A stretch of DNA of 64,000 nucleotides. Source: Macrosoma leucophasiata (taxonomy: Eukaryota; Arthropoda; Insecta; Lepidoptera; Hedylidae). Made by a program: the position numbers and the translations under genes. Under the pieces are notes generated by a model. The model searched no databases and was not told where the DNA came from. It worked only from the letters and a program-made list of their open reading frames with translations. The stretch covers positions 15,270,001 to 15,334,000 of the forward strand of contig JAWQUS010000026.1 of assembly GCA_036365455.1 (NCBI GenBank), given 5' to 3'. Positions 9,890 to 20,587 of the stretch are shown piece after piece (position 1 is the stretch's first letter; each line of letters opens with the position of its first letter).

Positions 9890-11587
9890 GTGAATTATGA
9901 TACTCGGTGGTCGGATCACTTTCCGCTTCTGGTTAAATGTAAATTGAAATTGTTGAGTCCCAAATTCATACCCAAGGATTCATATAAAGTAAATGGTAAA
10001 GTAGCTTGGCATGAACGCACTGAGGAACAAATAGCTTTGTATAGTAAAGAATGCCACAGCAAGTTAAAGTTGATAGATTTACCTCAGGAATTCTCCAAGT
10101 GTGCTGACCGTGTTTGTGGTGACTGTGATCACAGGCATATTTTGGATTCTCTGTACTCTGATATTGTGACCGCTCTCCAAGACGCGGCGGTTTCAACTAG
10201 TCGCGGGAATGCGAAACGGGTCGGGAGTGGTATGCGCGTCGTGGGCTGGAACAAACACGTCTCCGGGGCTCACAGGGAGGCCAAGTCTAGGTTTCAAGAG
10301 TGGGTGTTGTGTGGTAGGCCTAAATTAGGTCCTGTATATAATGATATGTGTGACAGCAGACGAGTTTTCAAGTCGCGATTGAAATGGTGTCAAGACCATC
10401 AAGATCAAATTCGCATGGACGCGCTCGCTGTCAAACATAATAAAAAGGATTTCCGTGGTTTCTGGAAGGATACTGGTAAACTCAATATTCGACTTGGCCT
10501 CCCTGCTAGCGTCGGTGGCGTTAGTGATCCGAAGGATATTGCTAACGCATTCAAAGAACAATTTTCTGTAAAGTGTCTGCTGGATCCGGCGAGGAAGGTG
10601 CTCGATGCTGGGACAACTGATCATCTAGTGGGGACACAATTTTTAGCGGCGGATGTATCCAAGGTCATGACATCCATGTCCGGTGGCAAATCTCCCGACC
10701 ATGATGGACTCAGCATTGGGCATCTTCGCTATGCTGGTCCCCACATCTCAAGAGTGTTGGCGATGTTTTACTCTCTGTACGTGAGCCACTCTTACTTGCC
10801 TGCAGAATTAATGAGAACGGTGGTGGTGCCTGTTGCAAAAAATAAAACGGTTGACCTTTCTGATAAATGTAACTACAGGCCCATTTCTCTCGCCACTGTC
10901 ATAGCAAAAATTTTTGACGGTTTGCTTAACACACAGTTAAATAATCACGTTACATTGCATGACAACCAGTTTGGTTTTCGTCCACACCTGTCCACAGAAA
11001 GTGCCATACTGTGTCTAAAGCAAACCGAATGACATACATATTACACTGAACGCAAAACACCAATATACGGGTGTTCTCTCGATTTTTCCAAGGCTTTTGA
11101 TCGTGTGGTATACAATCTTCTTTGAGACAAGCTGAGGAGTGTAAACTTGACGCAGGAACTCATCAGCTTGTTCCAGTTCTGGTATGAACAACAATCCAAC
11201 AGCGTTAGGTGGGCGGGAGCAATGTCGGACCCCTATCAGCTTAAATGTGGTGTCAGACAAGGTGGATTAACTTCTTCAATCCTATTTAATCTATACATTA
11301 ATGGATTAATCGAGGCGCTTAATAACCGGCATGTCGGATGCCACATTGATGGTGTCTGTATCAACAACCTGAGTTATGCTGATGACATGGTGTTACTGAG
11401 CGCGTCGGTGTGCGGTCTGAGGGAGCTGATACGGACGTGCGAGGAATATGCCTGTGGTCATGGTTTAGTGTACAATGTCAGTAAAAGCCAGGTCATGGTA
11501 TTTGGAACTGCTGGTGCAAAATGTCCTGCAGTTATACCCCATGTTTGTTTGCAAAGAGTGGAAAAATTTAAATATTTGGGTCACTGA
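9890..11587 (+). pseudogene. CR1-like LINE: end of endonuclease plus reverse transcriptase, with stops
   Basis: The frame starts inside the apurinic endonuclease (SDHFPL at 9908-9925), so the 5' end is truncated. Reverse-transcriptase motifs follow in order: GGKSPDHDGLS, NYRPISLATVIAKIFDGLLN, FGFRP, LDFSKAFD, GVRQGG and the catalytic YADD at 11375-11386. In-frame stop codons at 11030-11032 and near 11125 interrupt the same frame, and a stop at 11585 is followed by a frameshift. Motif spacing and the ATTC-rich 3' tail favour the CR1/L2 group, but other clades such as Rex or Jockey-like are possible. It is not able to encode a working enzyme. Confidence 0.88.
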
Positions 11588-12418
11588 CCACTGACCTCAA
11601 CGATCATGCAGATATGGAAAGGGAGCGGAGAGCGTTGTCGGTCAGAGCCAATATGATCGCCCGCAGGTTTGCTCGATGCTCTAAATATATAAAACTGACG
11701 CTCTTCAGAGCGTATTGTACATCGTTATATTCTTGCAGCCTATGGGCTATTTATACCAAGAGAAACTACAGCGCTCTCCGTGTCCAATTTAACAATGCAT
11801 TCAGGGTGGTGATGGGGCTGCCACTATTGCAGCTGCACTGCACTGCAGTGCCCCGGGAATGTTCGCGGAATCGAACACGGACTGTTTTAACACAATCATG
11901 CGCAAACGTTCCGCGTCTATGGTGCGCAGAGTACAGGCTAGCTCCAACACCGTCCTTGCAATGATTGCGGCAAGGCTGGACTGCCTTTACATACGGCATT
12001 GCTCTACTAGACACGTTTCTGTACCAATGCCGGTGAGGGAATTCTGACTATTTGTATATTTGTTTGCTTTGATTATGTATTTTATATTAATTTTAACAAA
12101 TTGTGTTCATATTTTATTTTATTTTAGAATTTTTTAATGAATTGTGACATGAATTTTAAATTTGTTTTATCATATTATTATTCTGAAATTTTTTTTTTGA
12201 CATTGCGACTGACTTTTTATTTTGATTTTCCCTTTTAGAAAAATTTTAAAAATGATGAATTTATTTTGACTATTAATTATTTTTATTTTAGTTTTTTTGG
12301 TGCTGTTATACTTAAATTATTATGTATTAATTTTCTGACATTCCCTCTGTATTAATTTTAATGTATTTTCTTGCGTGGGTGTAATTTACCAGAATAAAGA
12401 AACAATTCATTCATTAAT
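11588..12418 (+). pseudogene. CR1-like LINE: C-terminal part and 3' tail, frameshifted
   Basis: Continuation of the LINE in another frame (MERERRALSVRANMIARRFA at 11614, then LFRAYCTSLYSCSLW). The C-terminal residues are again split between frames near 11830-12045. The 3' region ends with an AATAAA-like signal and a short ATTC/ATTCATT repeat at about 12403-12424, typical for CR1-like tails. Confidence 0.8.
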
Positions 12419-12493
12419 TCATTAAAACAAACATACAGTTCACATTTATGTATAAGCGAAGTCTCAATTTACATATTATTCCACTTCCATTAC

Positions 12494-12587
12494 ATATTTT
12501 ATGTAATGGAAGTGGCAAACAAGCATGCAGGTCACTGATGTTCAGTGATGACTGCAGCGTATAGTCACCCACACAAAGACCAAGGAT
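12494..12587 (-). mobile_element. SINE-A fragment (tail part)
   Basis: ATGTAATGGAAGTGGCAAAC to ACACAAAGACCAAGG only. It faces the next SINE-A, so the two form an inverted pair. Confidence 0.8.
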
Positions 12588-12622
12588 ATAATAATATGTT
12601 AACACTCATAAGACCATTTTTT

Positions 12623-12905
12623 ACTGGTGGTAGAGCTCCAGTGATGGAGCTCACGGGCATAGGCACCACGGCATTACCTAATATACTCTCGCTAGATGGT
12701 AGTATTCAGCACTATCGTGTTCCGGTCAGGTCGTAATGTACGGCCCTGTAATTTTCGGCATAGAGGCATAACACCTTAAGCCCCAGGAGTGATAACGCAT
12801 CTGCATTTTGACATTGGTCTTTGTGTGGGTGACTATAGGCTGCAGTCATCACTTAACATCAATGTAAACCGCATGCTTGTTTGCCACTTCCAAAACATTT
12901 AAAAC
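12623..12905 (+). mobile_element. SINE-A, complete
   Basis: Full-length copy from ACTGGTGGTAGAGCTCC to TTGCCACTTCC plus a short A-rich tail. Confidence 0.92.
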
Positions 12906-12914
12906 AAACCGACC

Positions 12915-13165
12915 TCTTTATTTTTGGTAGAGTTTCAGTGTAGGAACTTAAGGACATAGGCACCACCGCTTTACAGAATTAATCTGCCGCCAAATGATAG
13001 TATTCAGCGATACCGTGTTCCGGTTAGATGGTAATGTAACAACTATCACAGTGACTCGACTTAGGTCTCAGGGGTGGTAATGCCATTTGACCTCTGGTTT
13101 TGTGTAGATGTCTATAGGCTGCAGTCATCACTTAATGACGACGCTTGTTTGCTACCTTCGTAATA
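12915..13165 (+). mobile_element. SINE-A2, nearly complete
   Basis: Same block order as SINE-A but about a quarter diverged (TTGGTAGAGTTTCAGTG; CTGCCGCCAAATGATAG; GTCTATAGGCTGCAGTC). This is the best plus-strand example of the A2 subfamily. Confidence 0.8.
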
Positions 13166-13294
13166 TTAATAAAGGTAACCTTTATCACTGGTTAACAAGT
13201 GACCAACGCCTAAATCTAATATTTTTGGGTGCCTAAAAGCTAAAAAATTTACTACTAGCATAGTAAACTAATGACAAAATATTTACTACTATTA

Positions 13295-13600
13295 CGTAAC
13301 TTCACGCCTGTAATCCCCGAAGGGGTAGGCAGAGGTAAATGCATGCATTCAAGCATACATGCAAACACCCACGATTCGCCGGTTACGTTTTGGCCCATGT
13401 AACAGGTGGCGAGCCTGTTGACATCTCCGGGCACATTACCAAACTTTGAGGTACTGGGAAATTTCCAGAAAATGGAAAAATCCCAATAGAACCACAGACA
13501 AAGGCTTTTTCACCATTATCTCTGATAACCCCCTACCCGGGAATCGAACCCAGGACCTCAGCGTAGTAGTAGTGGCCTGCTACCACTAGGCTACCGAGGC
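13295..13600 (-). mobile_element. SINE-C, complete (tRNA-derived)
   Basis: On the minus strand the head reads GCCTCGGTAGCCTAGTGG (A-box TAGCCTAGTGG) with GGTTCGATTCCCGGG (B-box). The body has TTATCAGAGATAA and GGCCAAAACGTAACC, and the 3' end is GGGGATTACAGGCGTGAAG. A tRNA-like Pol III promoter plus an unrelated body defines a tRNA-derived SINE. Confidence 0.9.
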
Positions 13601-14088
13601 AGTTATGTATATATGCTCAACTTTTTAGGACAACTACCCGCATATTTTCCAAATAGCATGCGGAAGAATTCTCGAATTTAAGAGAATTTCTGTTTGTTCT
13701 GGCAACATGAATAATTGAATAACTGAGTACTCTGAAAATATCCGCGACATCAAAAGGTTTTTACTTTTACCGGACGAAATGAACTGGCTGCTCATATAAA
13801 ATGTAATACGCGTGCTTCCGCTTTGGAGACAACGACGCAGTAAAATTTAAGTGTCACAGTACTGTTTGCATGTTGCATACAACATGTACGGAACTAGGTG
13901 AGGGCTACTTGACATGGAATTGGAGACAAACACCAAGATCAGGGGTCGTGATAACGATCTTTGAAGATGCTTCAGCGCGATAAGCGGGTTGTAGAATTTA
14001 CTGAAGAATCTTTGAAGATGTGTCAATCAGATTTCTTTATGCTGCTTACGCAATTAATGTTGTGTTTCTTTTTTATATAAATTTTAAT
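13601..14088. other. No gene seen
   Basis: About 490 bp of apparently unique sequence. No coding or repeat signature recognised. Confidence 0.4.
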
Positions 14089-14692
14089 TTTTCGTGGCCT
14101 CGCGTCTGTTGTAGATTGTAAGCGATCTACTAGGTTGTGCGATACGGGCGCGGTCGGGTGTGTGATGGGTAACCGCTAGTGGCTAAATTAAAATGAAAGT
14201 TTCCGTGCTTCGGAGGGCACGTCAAGCGGTCATCTACTAACCCACAAATTAAGTATGTTATTTTAATGGCTTATTATCTGTTTTATATCCGTATGTATGT
14301 ACCTTGTATAAGTATTAGTACAATTATCCTTTATTATACATTTGACATCCGTGGTTCACTTACTTAGGGTCCTGTTGAAAACCAGCGTCAGGTACCTTTT
14401 AAGAAGGTACCTGACATTTGCTGAACAGGACACCTTTTTGGCAGCCGTGAGACACATATTACGTGTATAGGTATGTATTAATTTTTAGAAAATGTGTTGT
14501 CTTTTCTCTGTTACCTGTTACGTTTTATATCTGTTTTATGTGTCTCGCTGTGTGTCAAATAAATGTTTCTTATCTTATCTATCTTAACCCGAATTGCAGC
14601 AGCGTGGTGGAGTAAGCTCCAGGCCTCATCCAAAAATGGGAGAGACTCATACCCGATAGTGGGACGTATCAAGGGTTTCCATTATTATTATT
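14089..14692 (+). mobile_element. SINE-B split by a 350-bp insertion
   Basis: The 5S-like head (GGGCGCGGTCGGGTGTGTGA then TGGGTAACCGC) at 14089-14243 and the tail (GCAGCGTGGTGGAGTAAGCT to an ATT run) at 14590-14692. The middle is partly deleted and an unrelated insert occupies about 14245-14588, bounded by TAACCC on both sides. Confidence 0.8.
14245..14588 (+). mobile_element. Unclassified insert with strong hairpin, within SINE-B
   Basis: Flanked by TAACCC repeats and ending TCAAATAAATGTTTCTTATC plus a TTATC-like tail, so it looks retroposed or LTR-derived. It contains a compound hairpin at about 14370-14430: outer arms GTCCTGTT/AACAGGAC, inner arms GTCAGGTACCTT/AAGGTACCTGAC. No coding capacity. 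Confidence 0.5.
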
Positions 14693-14736
14693 ATATTTAA
14701 TTTTTTATTATTTATTTTCACGAAAGTAAAAATTAA

Positions 14737-14992
14737 TAGTGGTAGTAAGGGCGTAGTCATCACATTCCCCAATCTACTTGCCACTAAATGGTAATGTTCA
14801 GCACTATCGTGTTCGGATCAGGTGTTAATGTACGGCCATGTGATATCCGGCACAGAGGCATTACACCTCAGGCCTCGGGAGTAGAACGCATCTACATTGA
14901 AATCTCTGTTTTTATGCAGATGTTTATAGCCTATTGTTTTACTCACCATCAATGTAAACTGTATCCTTGTTTGCCAGTTCACGATATAAAAA
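14737..14992 (+). mobile_element. SINE-A, diverged copy
   Basis: Blocks CTTGCCACTAAATGGTAATG, ATCCGGCACAGAGGC and CCTTGTTTGCCAG are kept in order. The head is degraded and there is no poly-A. Confidence 0.75.
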
Positions 14993-15219
14993 TGACTTAC
15001 GATTATATTGATTCAGATGAAATAGCGCCATTTCTATAGGACAGGGTTTATTTTTTATTTAAAGAAGGAAGTGAAGCCATGATTTTTTGCGTAGGAAGTA
15101 AGTAGGAGGAAGTTTAAGGATTACGTAAAAAATAGGCGTACCTTTAGAGAAAATAGAGTGACTTTATAATATGTAGTGATAATGAAGTGTTACATAGCAA
15201 CCTAAATAATGATAGATTT

Positions 15220-15490
15220 ACTGGTGGTAAAGCTCCAGTGACGGAGCTCGCGGGCGTAGGCACCACCGCATTACCTAATATACTTGCCGTTAAATGGTAG
15301 TGTTCAGCACTATTGTGTTCCGGTCAGGTGGTAAAGTACGGCCTTGTAATTTCCGGCACAGAGGCATAACACCTTAGGCCTCAGGAGTGGCAACACATCT
15401 GCATTTTGACCTTGGTCTTTGTGTGGGTGTCTATAGGCTGCAGTCATCACTTAACTTGCCACTTAGTTTGCCACTTCCATAACATAAAAT
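15220..15490 (+). mobile_element. SINE-A, nearly complete
   Basis: Full head; a small deletion near ATCACTTAACTTGCCACTTA removes the GTGAACTGCATGC block; short A-rich tail. Confidence 0.9.
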
Positions 15491-15503
15491 AAAAATTAAA
15501 TAT

Positions 15504-15697
15504 GTATCTTCACGCCAGGTCCCTAACGGGGTAGGCAGAGAGTGTAGAGCGCCAAACATCCCGGTTCTGACAAACCTCTCGTGCCTCGTCTACCTTCATC
15601 ATTCTCTTCATACATGCACGCCGATTCCTAAGACTTTTGACCCCACCATCAGACAGAACTCAACCTATTTGGTCATGGTAGGTCAGCCTTGGTCAAA
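15504..15697 (-). mobile_element. RTE-type LINE, 3'-terminal fragment
   Basis: Minus-strand copy of the last about 60 codons (HDQIG.., MKRMMKVDEARE, STLSAYPVRDLA region) and the 3' end. 5'-truncated at GACCAAGGCTGACC. Confidence 0.85.
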
Positions 15698-16050
15698 AAA
15701 AATAATGATAAAAACATAATGGTTTATGACAGTTTCTAGAAATTTATAATAAATTGTATATAATCGTGGCTAAAACGGAACGCTGAAGTCTCCTGCCAGC
15801 ATTCACTTCCATTCGTCCAGGGAATAAATATTCATCGAGTTGTACCATTTACAAACTTGACCTCAACATTTGTCTTGCAAATGAAAGCTTTTATTCTGTC
15901 GTTTTAGCCACATAAGTGGTTTAGCTGGTCACTTTTCTTTTACCCCTAATACTGAGAGTTAATTTTCATCGAGTGCAAATAGTGGAAAGAAAATTCTCGG
16001 AGTTTTTAAATAATTTTTGGTAAAACATAGAGTTCACATTGATGGTAAAT
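15698..16050. other. No gene seen
   Basis: About 350 bp of AT-rich spacer. Confidence 0.4.
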
Positions 16051-16051
16051 A

Positions 16052-16412
16052 AAAGTATTAAGGCGATCTACTCGGTTAAGCAATACGGGCGCGGTTGGGT
16101 GTGTGATGGGTGACCGCTAGTGGAAAATTAAAATGCGCGTTTCCGTGCTGCGGAGGGCACGTCAAGCCATCGGTACCGGTTGATACCGACGATGACGATA
16201 GATGGCAGTCGTTAAACCTTGTTGGAGCCTCCTTACCTTATGGGCGGTTCGAAAACATCCGACAGCGTTTTGGCCACTAACCCTTTTCTCCACCAACCCG
16301 CATTGGAGCAGCTTGGTGGAGTAAGCTCCAGGCCTCCTCCCAAGAAGGGGAGAGACTCGTGCCCAGCAGTGGGACATATAGAAGGTTGCCATTATAATAA
16401 TATTAAAATTAA
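16052..16412 (+). mobile_element. SINE-B, nearly complete
   Basis: The head retains the 5S-like block (TTAAGCAATACGGGCGCGG; GTGATGGGTGACCGCT). The body ends GTGCCCAGCAGTGGGACATA with an ATT/ATAATA tail. The first about 30 bp are missing. Confidence 0.88.
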
Positions 16413-16458
16413 TAATAAAACTGTAGCCTAAAAACTGTATAATAAAATTAATAGTAAA

Positions 16459-16742
16459 AAGTTGGTACAGCTCCAGTGACGGAGCTCGCGGGCGTAGGCA
16501 CCACCGCATTACCTAATATACTTGCCGCTAAATGGTAGAGTTCAACACTATCGTGTTCCGGTCAGGTGGTAATGTACGGCCCTGTAATTTCCGGCACAGA
16601 GGCATAAGACCTTAGGCCTCAGGAGTGGTAACGCATCTGCATTTTGACCTTGGTCTTTGTGTGGGTGTCTATAGGCTGCAGTCATCACTTAACATCAATG
16701 TGAACTGCATGCTTGTTTACCACTTCCTTTACATAAAAAAAA
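16459..16742 (+). mobile_element. SINE-A, complete
   Basis: Head slightly mutated (TTGGTACAGCTCC); intact body and 3' A-run. Confidence 0.9.
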
Positions 16743-16795
16743 GCCTATAAACATGTAGATACGAGTATATGCAACCAGTGTTTGCAAGGTAGATG

Positions 16796-16945
16796 CGTAG
16801 CCAGTCCTAAGACCCATGGTATTATAACTCTGTGCCGGAAATTACAGGGCTATATATTACTACCTGATCGTTTTCGTTTTGTGGCAAGTAGATTAAGTAG
16901 TGCGGTGATTCACACGCCAGCGAACTCGGTCACTGGAATTTCCAA
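16796..16945 (-). mobile_element. SINE-A2 fragment (head half)
   Basis: CTCTGTGCCGGAAATTACAG to CGGTCACTGGAATTTCC on the reverse orientation; diverged. Confidence 0.7.
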
Positions 16946-17316
16946 AAAAAAAAAACCACCGCACCAGTAGTGGCCTACTACCACTAAATTAATGGGAGTT
17001 ATCACCAGCTGTGATAATATTAAAATGGATCATCCAAAAAAAAGGATAAATTTTATACGTAAACCGCTGCTTAATATACCAAGTCAATACAATTAATTTA
17101 CAGCTCGGGTGTTTGCTGGCTTTAAAAGGCTTTGTAAATGACAAAATAAATTGCCAGCTCGCCCTTTTCATGTAGTGGACGAGTCAATGCAGTTATTATT
17201 AATTAAAAAATAAAACAACATTTTTCACTGATAGTATGCATAAGTGAGCAGAGCTGTAGCATCACTTTTAGAAAATGGATGAATTATCAATACCATTGGA
17301 TGAATGAGCATAATTT
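16946..17316. other. No gene seen; small SINE-C head remnant possible
   Basis: Contains CCAGTAGTGGCCTACTACCA near 16961-16985, which resembles a piece of the SINE-C tRNA head. The rest is unrecognised. Confidence 0.35.
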
Positions 17317-17588
17317 ACTGGTGGTAGAGCTCCAGGGACGAAGCTCGCGGGCGTAGGCACCACCGCATTACCTAATATTTGCCGCTAAATGGTAGTGATC
17401 ACGTGTTCGGCGCTATCGTGTTCCGGTCAGGTGGTAATGTACGGCCCTGTAATTTCCGGCACAGAGGCATAACACCTTAGGCCTCAGGAGTGCTAACGTC
17501 TTTGGTAAGTGTCTATAGGCTGCAGTCATCACTTAAAATTAATGTGAACTGCACGCTTGTTTGCCATTTCCATTACATTAAAAAAAAC
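17317..17588 (+). mobile_element. SINE-A with small internal deletion
   Basis: Complete head and poly-A tail. The TCTGCATTTTGACC block is missing, and there is a short duplication near GTGATCACGTGTTCGGCGCT. Confidence 0.9.
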
Positions 17589-17754
17589 CAAAGAAGTTGC
17601 CAAAGGTCTCTCCTCCTCGCGTCGATTTCCCAACTACTCGTGATCCTCACGAATCACTTGTCCGGCGATAGTACACTATCAGGTTCGGTTTTCGGCAGTG
17701 TTTTAAATTTAATTTTAATAATTTATTGAAACAAGGTTGTGTCTCATTTGGAGG

Positions 17755-17935
17755 GAAAATGCCATAATCGCCACGCTTGGCATGCGGGTTGGCGATCACA
17801 GTGGCGGCAATTTTGCGCGGGACGCTGTTGCCCATCCCACGTACTTGTACCGCCCTGGTTTGACCGCCATTGTTCGGTGGACTGACTGCACTAGCGGAAG
17901 AATTCCTCTCCACCAGAAGGGAATTCTTGTGCTAG
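17755..17935 (-). repeat. Rep-H interspersed repeat
   Basis: On the minus strand: CTAGTGCAGTCAGTCCACCG, AACAATGGCGGTCAAACC, then ACCGCGATCGCCAA-like and GCATGCCAAGCGTGGCGATT blocks. The same ordered blocks recur at 33060, 49765, 55965 and 57000. Class unknown. Confidence 0.65.
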
Positions 17936-18115
17936 TGGGCGATGGGGTCGTCACATCCCGACGCCAACTACAAGATGGACCGACGACCTGGTGAAGGTCG
18001 CGGGCAATCGCTGGATGAGGGCGGCCCAGGACCGTTCGTTGTGGCATTCTTTGGGGGAGGCCTTTGTTCAGCAGTGGACGTATTTTGGCTGAAATGATGA
18101 TGATGATGATTGAAA
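17936..18115 (+). pseudogene. RTE-like LINE, C-terminal end plus ATG-repeat tail
   Basis: The frame reads TRWTDDLVKVAGNRWMRAAQ, then HSLGEAFVQQWTYFG and stop, the classic end of RTE-like RT ORFs. It is followed by an (ATG)n tail at 18096-18111. 5'-truncated at the Rep-H junction. Confidence 0.85.
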
Positions 18116-18189
18116 CAAGAATATACACACATTTGATCACAAACTGATAATAACAAATAATGTTTGTACAATGGAATTTGTTGAACACC

Positions 18190-18412
18190 TGGTACCCAAA
18201 GTAAGATTAAACTTGTGTTATGAGTACCAGGACCAGCGTGAATCGCATCTTGCTATCGAGTGTGATGCGGATCTGATCTGCCCAGTGCATCGGGCTGCGC
18301 CCGGGTGTTCCTTTCCACTAGATATTGCCTGTGACGATAATTTTCCCGAGATTTCCTCCGTCTTTTAGAGCAATGTGCCCGAAGTATTCCAGTACTAATT
18401 GTAAACAGATGC
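18190..18412 (-). pseudogene. RTE-like LINE, RT C-terminal fragment
   Basis: On the minus strand the frame gives VLEYFGHIALKDGGNLGKII, then GRSPMHWADQIR and LDSKIH, matching the conserved block seen at 9441. It contains an in-frame stop and is truncated on both sides. Confidence 0.75.
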
Positions 18413-19141
18413 ATATTTTTTAATTCTCCATTTAAAGAGCTTAGTCAAAGACCATGACGCTCTATACGTTCGTATGAATTACATTCTTCATAAAAAAATA
18501 TAAGTAAACAACATTAGCTCATGGATAATTGATATAGTTGCAACAGTATTCTGGCGTCATCCGTAGTAGGGTCTGCCAGGACACTGTTGCAATGTCCTAT
18601 TTCTAGTGAAGTCCGGCGATGAGCCTCACCCCGAACACATGCATGGTGTTTGTTTCTATGAATAGTCACTTTGAGTTACTTATTAAATAATTAATATGTT
18701 ATGCAGTCCAGGGTATGCGCAACATCCTTCCCCAATACCACATCTCGAAAGCGTTTACCCCTCTTGCAAACATATAATATTTAAAGGCAGTTTCTGTGGC
18801 GCCTGCTTGACGTAAAATACTTTTAGAAATCTTCTTCAATTTCTTTTGTAATCTCCATCATATTCTAATTTAAAGCAAACTAAATACAATTCAGTTAATT
18901 GAATGAACCGAATTGAATCCAAAATCCATACTGCAACAATTTTGCACGCACTGAAGGCGATTTAAATAAATTGCCGGCTCGTAGTCGTGTCGTGGACGTG
19001 TCGGGGCAGCTGCGCTTTATATATGACACAGGCACCGATAATATCGGATGCAAATCATGTAGGTAACTGGTGTATTGGAACGTATGAGTTAATATCGAGG
19101 ATATGTCTTTTAAAACTGGGAAAATATGGGCTGATATTATA
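18413..19141. other. No gene seen
   Basis: About 730 bp of apparently unique AT-rich sequence. Confidence 0.4.
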
Positions 19142-19149
19142 CTCTAGAT

Positions 19150-19334
19150 CAGTGATTCCCAAAGTGGTCCATATAAACTACCTGGGGTCTATGGGAGACT
19201 CGATGGGGTCTACGTATATGCGTAAATAAAAATGGGATATATGGGAAAGTGACATAAGTGTTAGCAAGGGGGTCCATCGAAACCAGAAAACAATTTAAAG
19301 GGGTCTACAAGAAAAAATAGTTTGGGAACCTCTG
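19150..19334. mobile_element. MITE-3, hAT-type, 185 bp with 8-bp target duplication
   Basis: Ends CAGTGATTCCCAAA and (inverted) TTTGGGAACCTCTG fit the hAT consensus CAGNGNTTCCCAA. Perfect 8-bp direct repeats CTCTAGAT flank it (19142-19149 and 19335-19342), as expected for hAT insertion. The interior is a GGGGTCTA-rich non-coding stretch. Confidence 0.9.
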
Positions 19335-19342
19335 CTCTAGAT

Positions 19343-19797
19343 TATAAATATAATGTCTTTATTTTAATTTTGGTAAGTCATAAGCTCTTGGAAAAACAAA
19401 TCTAATACTATAATGTTTTTTTACAAAATCGGCAATTAGAGGTGACTGAAAATGTGAAGCGTTTTCCCAATCGCTCATTGACTTGCATCATTGTAAGCGA
19501 ATGGGTAATCTTGTAGTGAGCAATTGGGTAAACATTGTTGAAAAACGGGCATGACTGCTACAGTGGTCGTGGTTTGCAAAATTCAATATCAATATCCAAT
19601 TTTGTTGCAGATTATATAAAAAGAAAAACAACATGGGAATGACTTCGTTACTTGAGAATGGATGACTTTTTAAATAATCAACTTGTCTCCAGCAGCACTA
19701 TAGCAAGATACTGAATTAATGTTCACTAAGATTTAATGGCAGTGATTCCTACGCCCTCAAGCTCTCGATTTTTAACCCTGATATTTATGTTATGTTA
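19343..19797. other. No gene seen
   Basis: About 455 bp of AT-rich spacer. Confidence 0.4.
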
Positions 19798-20027
19798 TGT
19801 ATCTTCACGCCAGGTCCCTAACGGGGTAGGCAGAGAGTGTAGAGCGCCAGACATCCCGGTTCTGACAAACCTCTCGTGCCTCGTCTACCTTCATCATTCT
19901 CTTCATACATGCACGCCGATTCCTAAGACTTTTGACCCCACCATCAGACAGAACTCGACCTATTTGGTCATGGTAGGTCAGCCTTGGTCTTCCTGGGCCT
20001 CTGCAACCATCCACATTCGCATTGTGT
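19798..20027 (-). mobile_element. RTE-type LINE, 3'-terminal fragment
   Basis: The minus frame gives NANVDGCRGPGRPRLTYHDQ and ends AYPVRDLA, in good agreement with 6532. 5'-truncated. Confidence 0.88.
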
Positions 20028-20036
20028 ATTATGTAA

Positions 20037-20130
20037 GTGTCTTTAAATTGTGTGTACATGTATAAGCTGCAGTCATCAATGAACATCAACGTGAACTGCA
20101 CGATTTTTTTGCCAACATCATTACATAAAG
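20037..20130 (+). mobile_element. SINE-A 3' fragment, diverged
   Basis: TGCAGTCATCAATGAACATC, GTGAACTGCACG, then TTGCCAACATCATTACATAA. Confidence 0.65.
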
Positions 20131-20247
20131 AAAAAGTTTTTGTTTCTATGAATAAAATAAAAAAATACCCATATACCTCAAGAAATAGAATGATTGTATT
20201 AATGACACAAGCCGATTGTATAATTATTACAATCATTCGACTACTAC

Positions 20248-20507
20248 TTTTTTTATGTTACAGTAGTGACAAACAAGCATGCAGTTCACATTGATGTTAA
20301 GTGATGACCGCAGCCTATAGACACCCACACAAAGACCGAGGTCAAAATGCCTAAGGTGTTATGCCTCTGTGCCGGAAATTACAGGACCGTCCATTACCAC
20401 CTGACCGGAACACGATAGTTCTGAACACTACCATTTAGCGGAAAGTATCTTAGGTAATGCGGTGATGCCTACGCCCGCGTCTCTGTCACTGGAGCTCTAC
20501 CACCAGT
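20248..20507 (-). mobile_element. SINE-A, nearly complete
   Basis: From the T-run to GGAGCTCTACCACCAGT, with a deletion around the CAGATGCGTTACCACTCC block. Confidence 0.9.
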
Positions 20508-20587
20508 AAAAACTACGATATGATACTGATAATTTTGTAAGAAAATGATACTCGTACTATTCACACTATGCACTCAACACTATCTAA

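Noticed and set aside
16162..16509. 115-codon minus frame across SINE-B and others like it (20677-20970, 44040-44234)
   Set aside because: Produced by the SINE-B sequence; no domain and no conservation between copies as protein.
17796..18188. 130-codon minus frame with SIIIIIISAKIRPLL
   Set aside because: Translation of the (ATG)n LINE tail and antisense of the RTE C-terminus; the real reading is on the plus strand.
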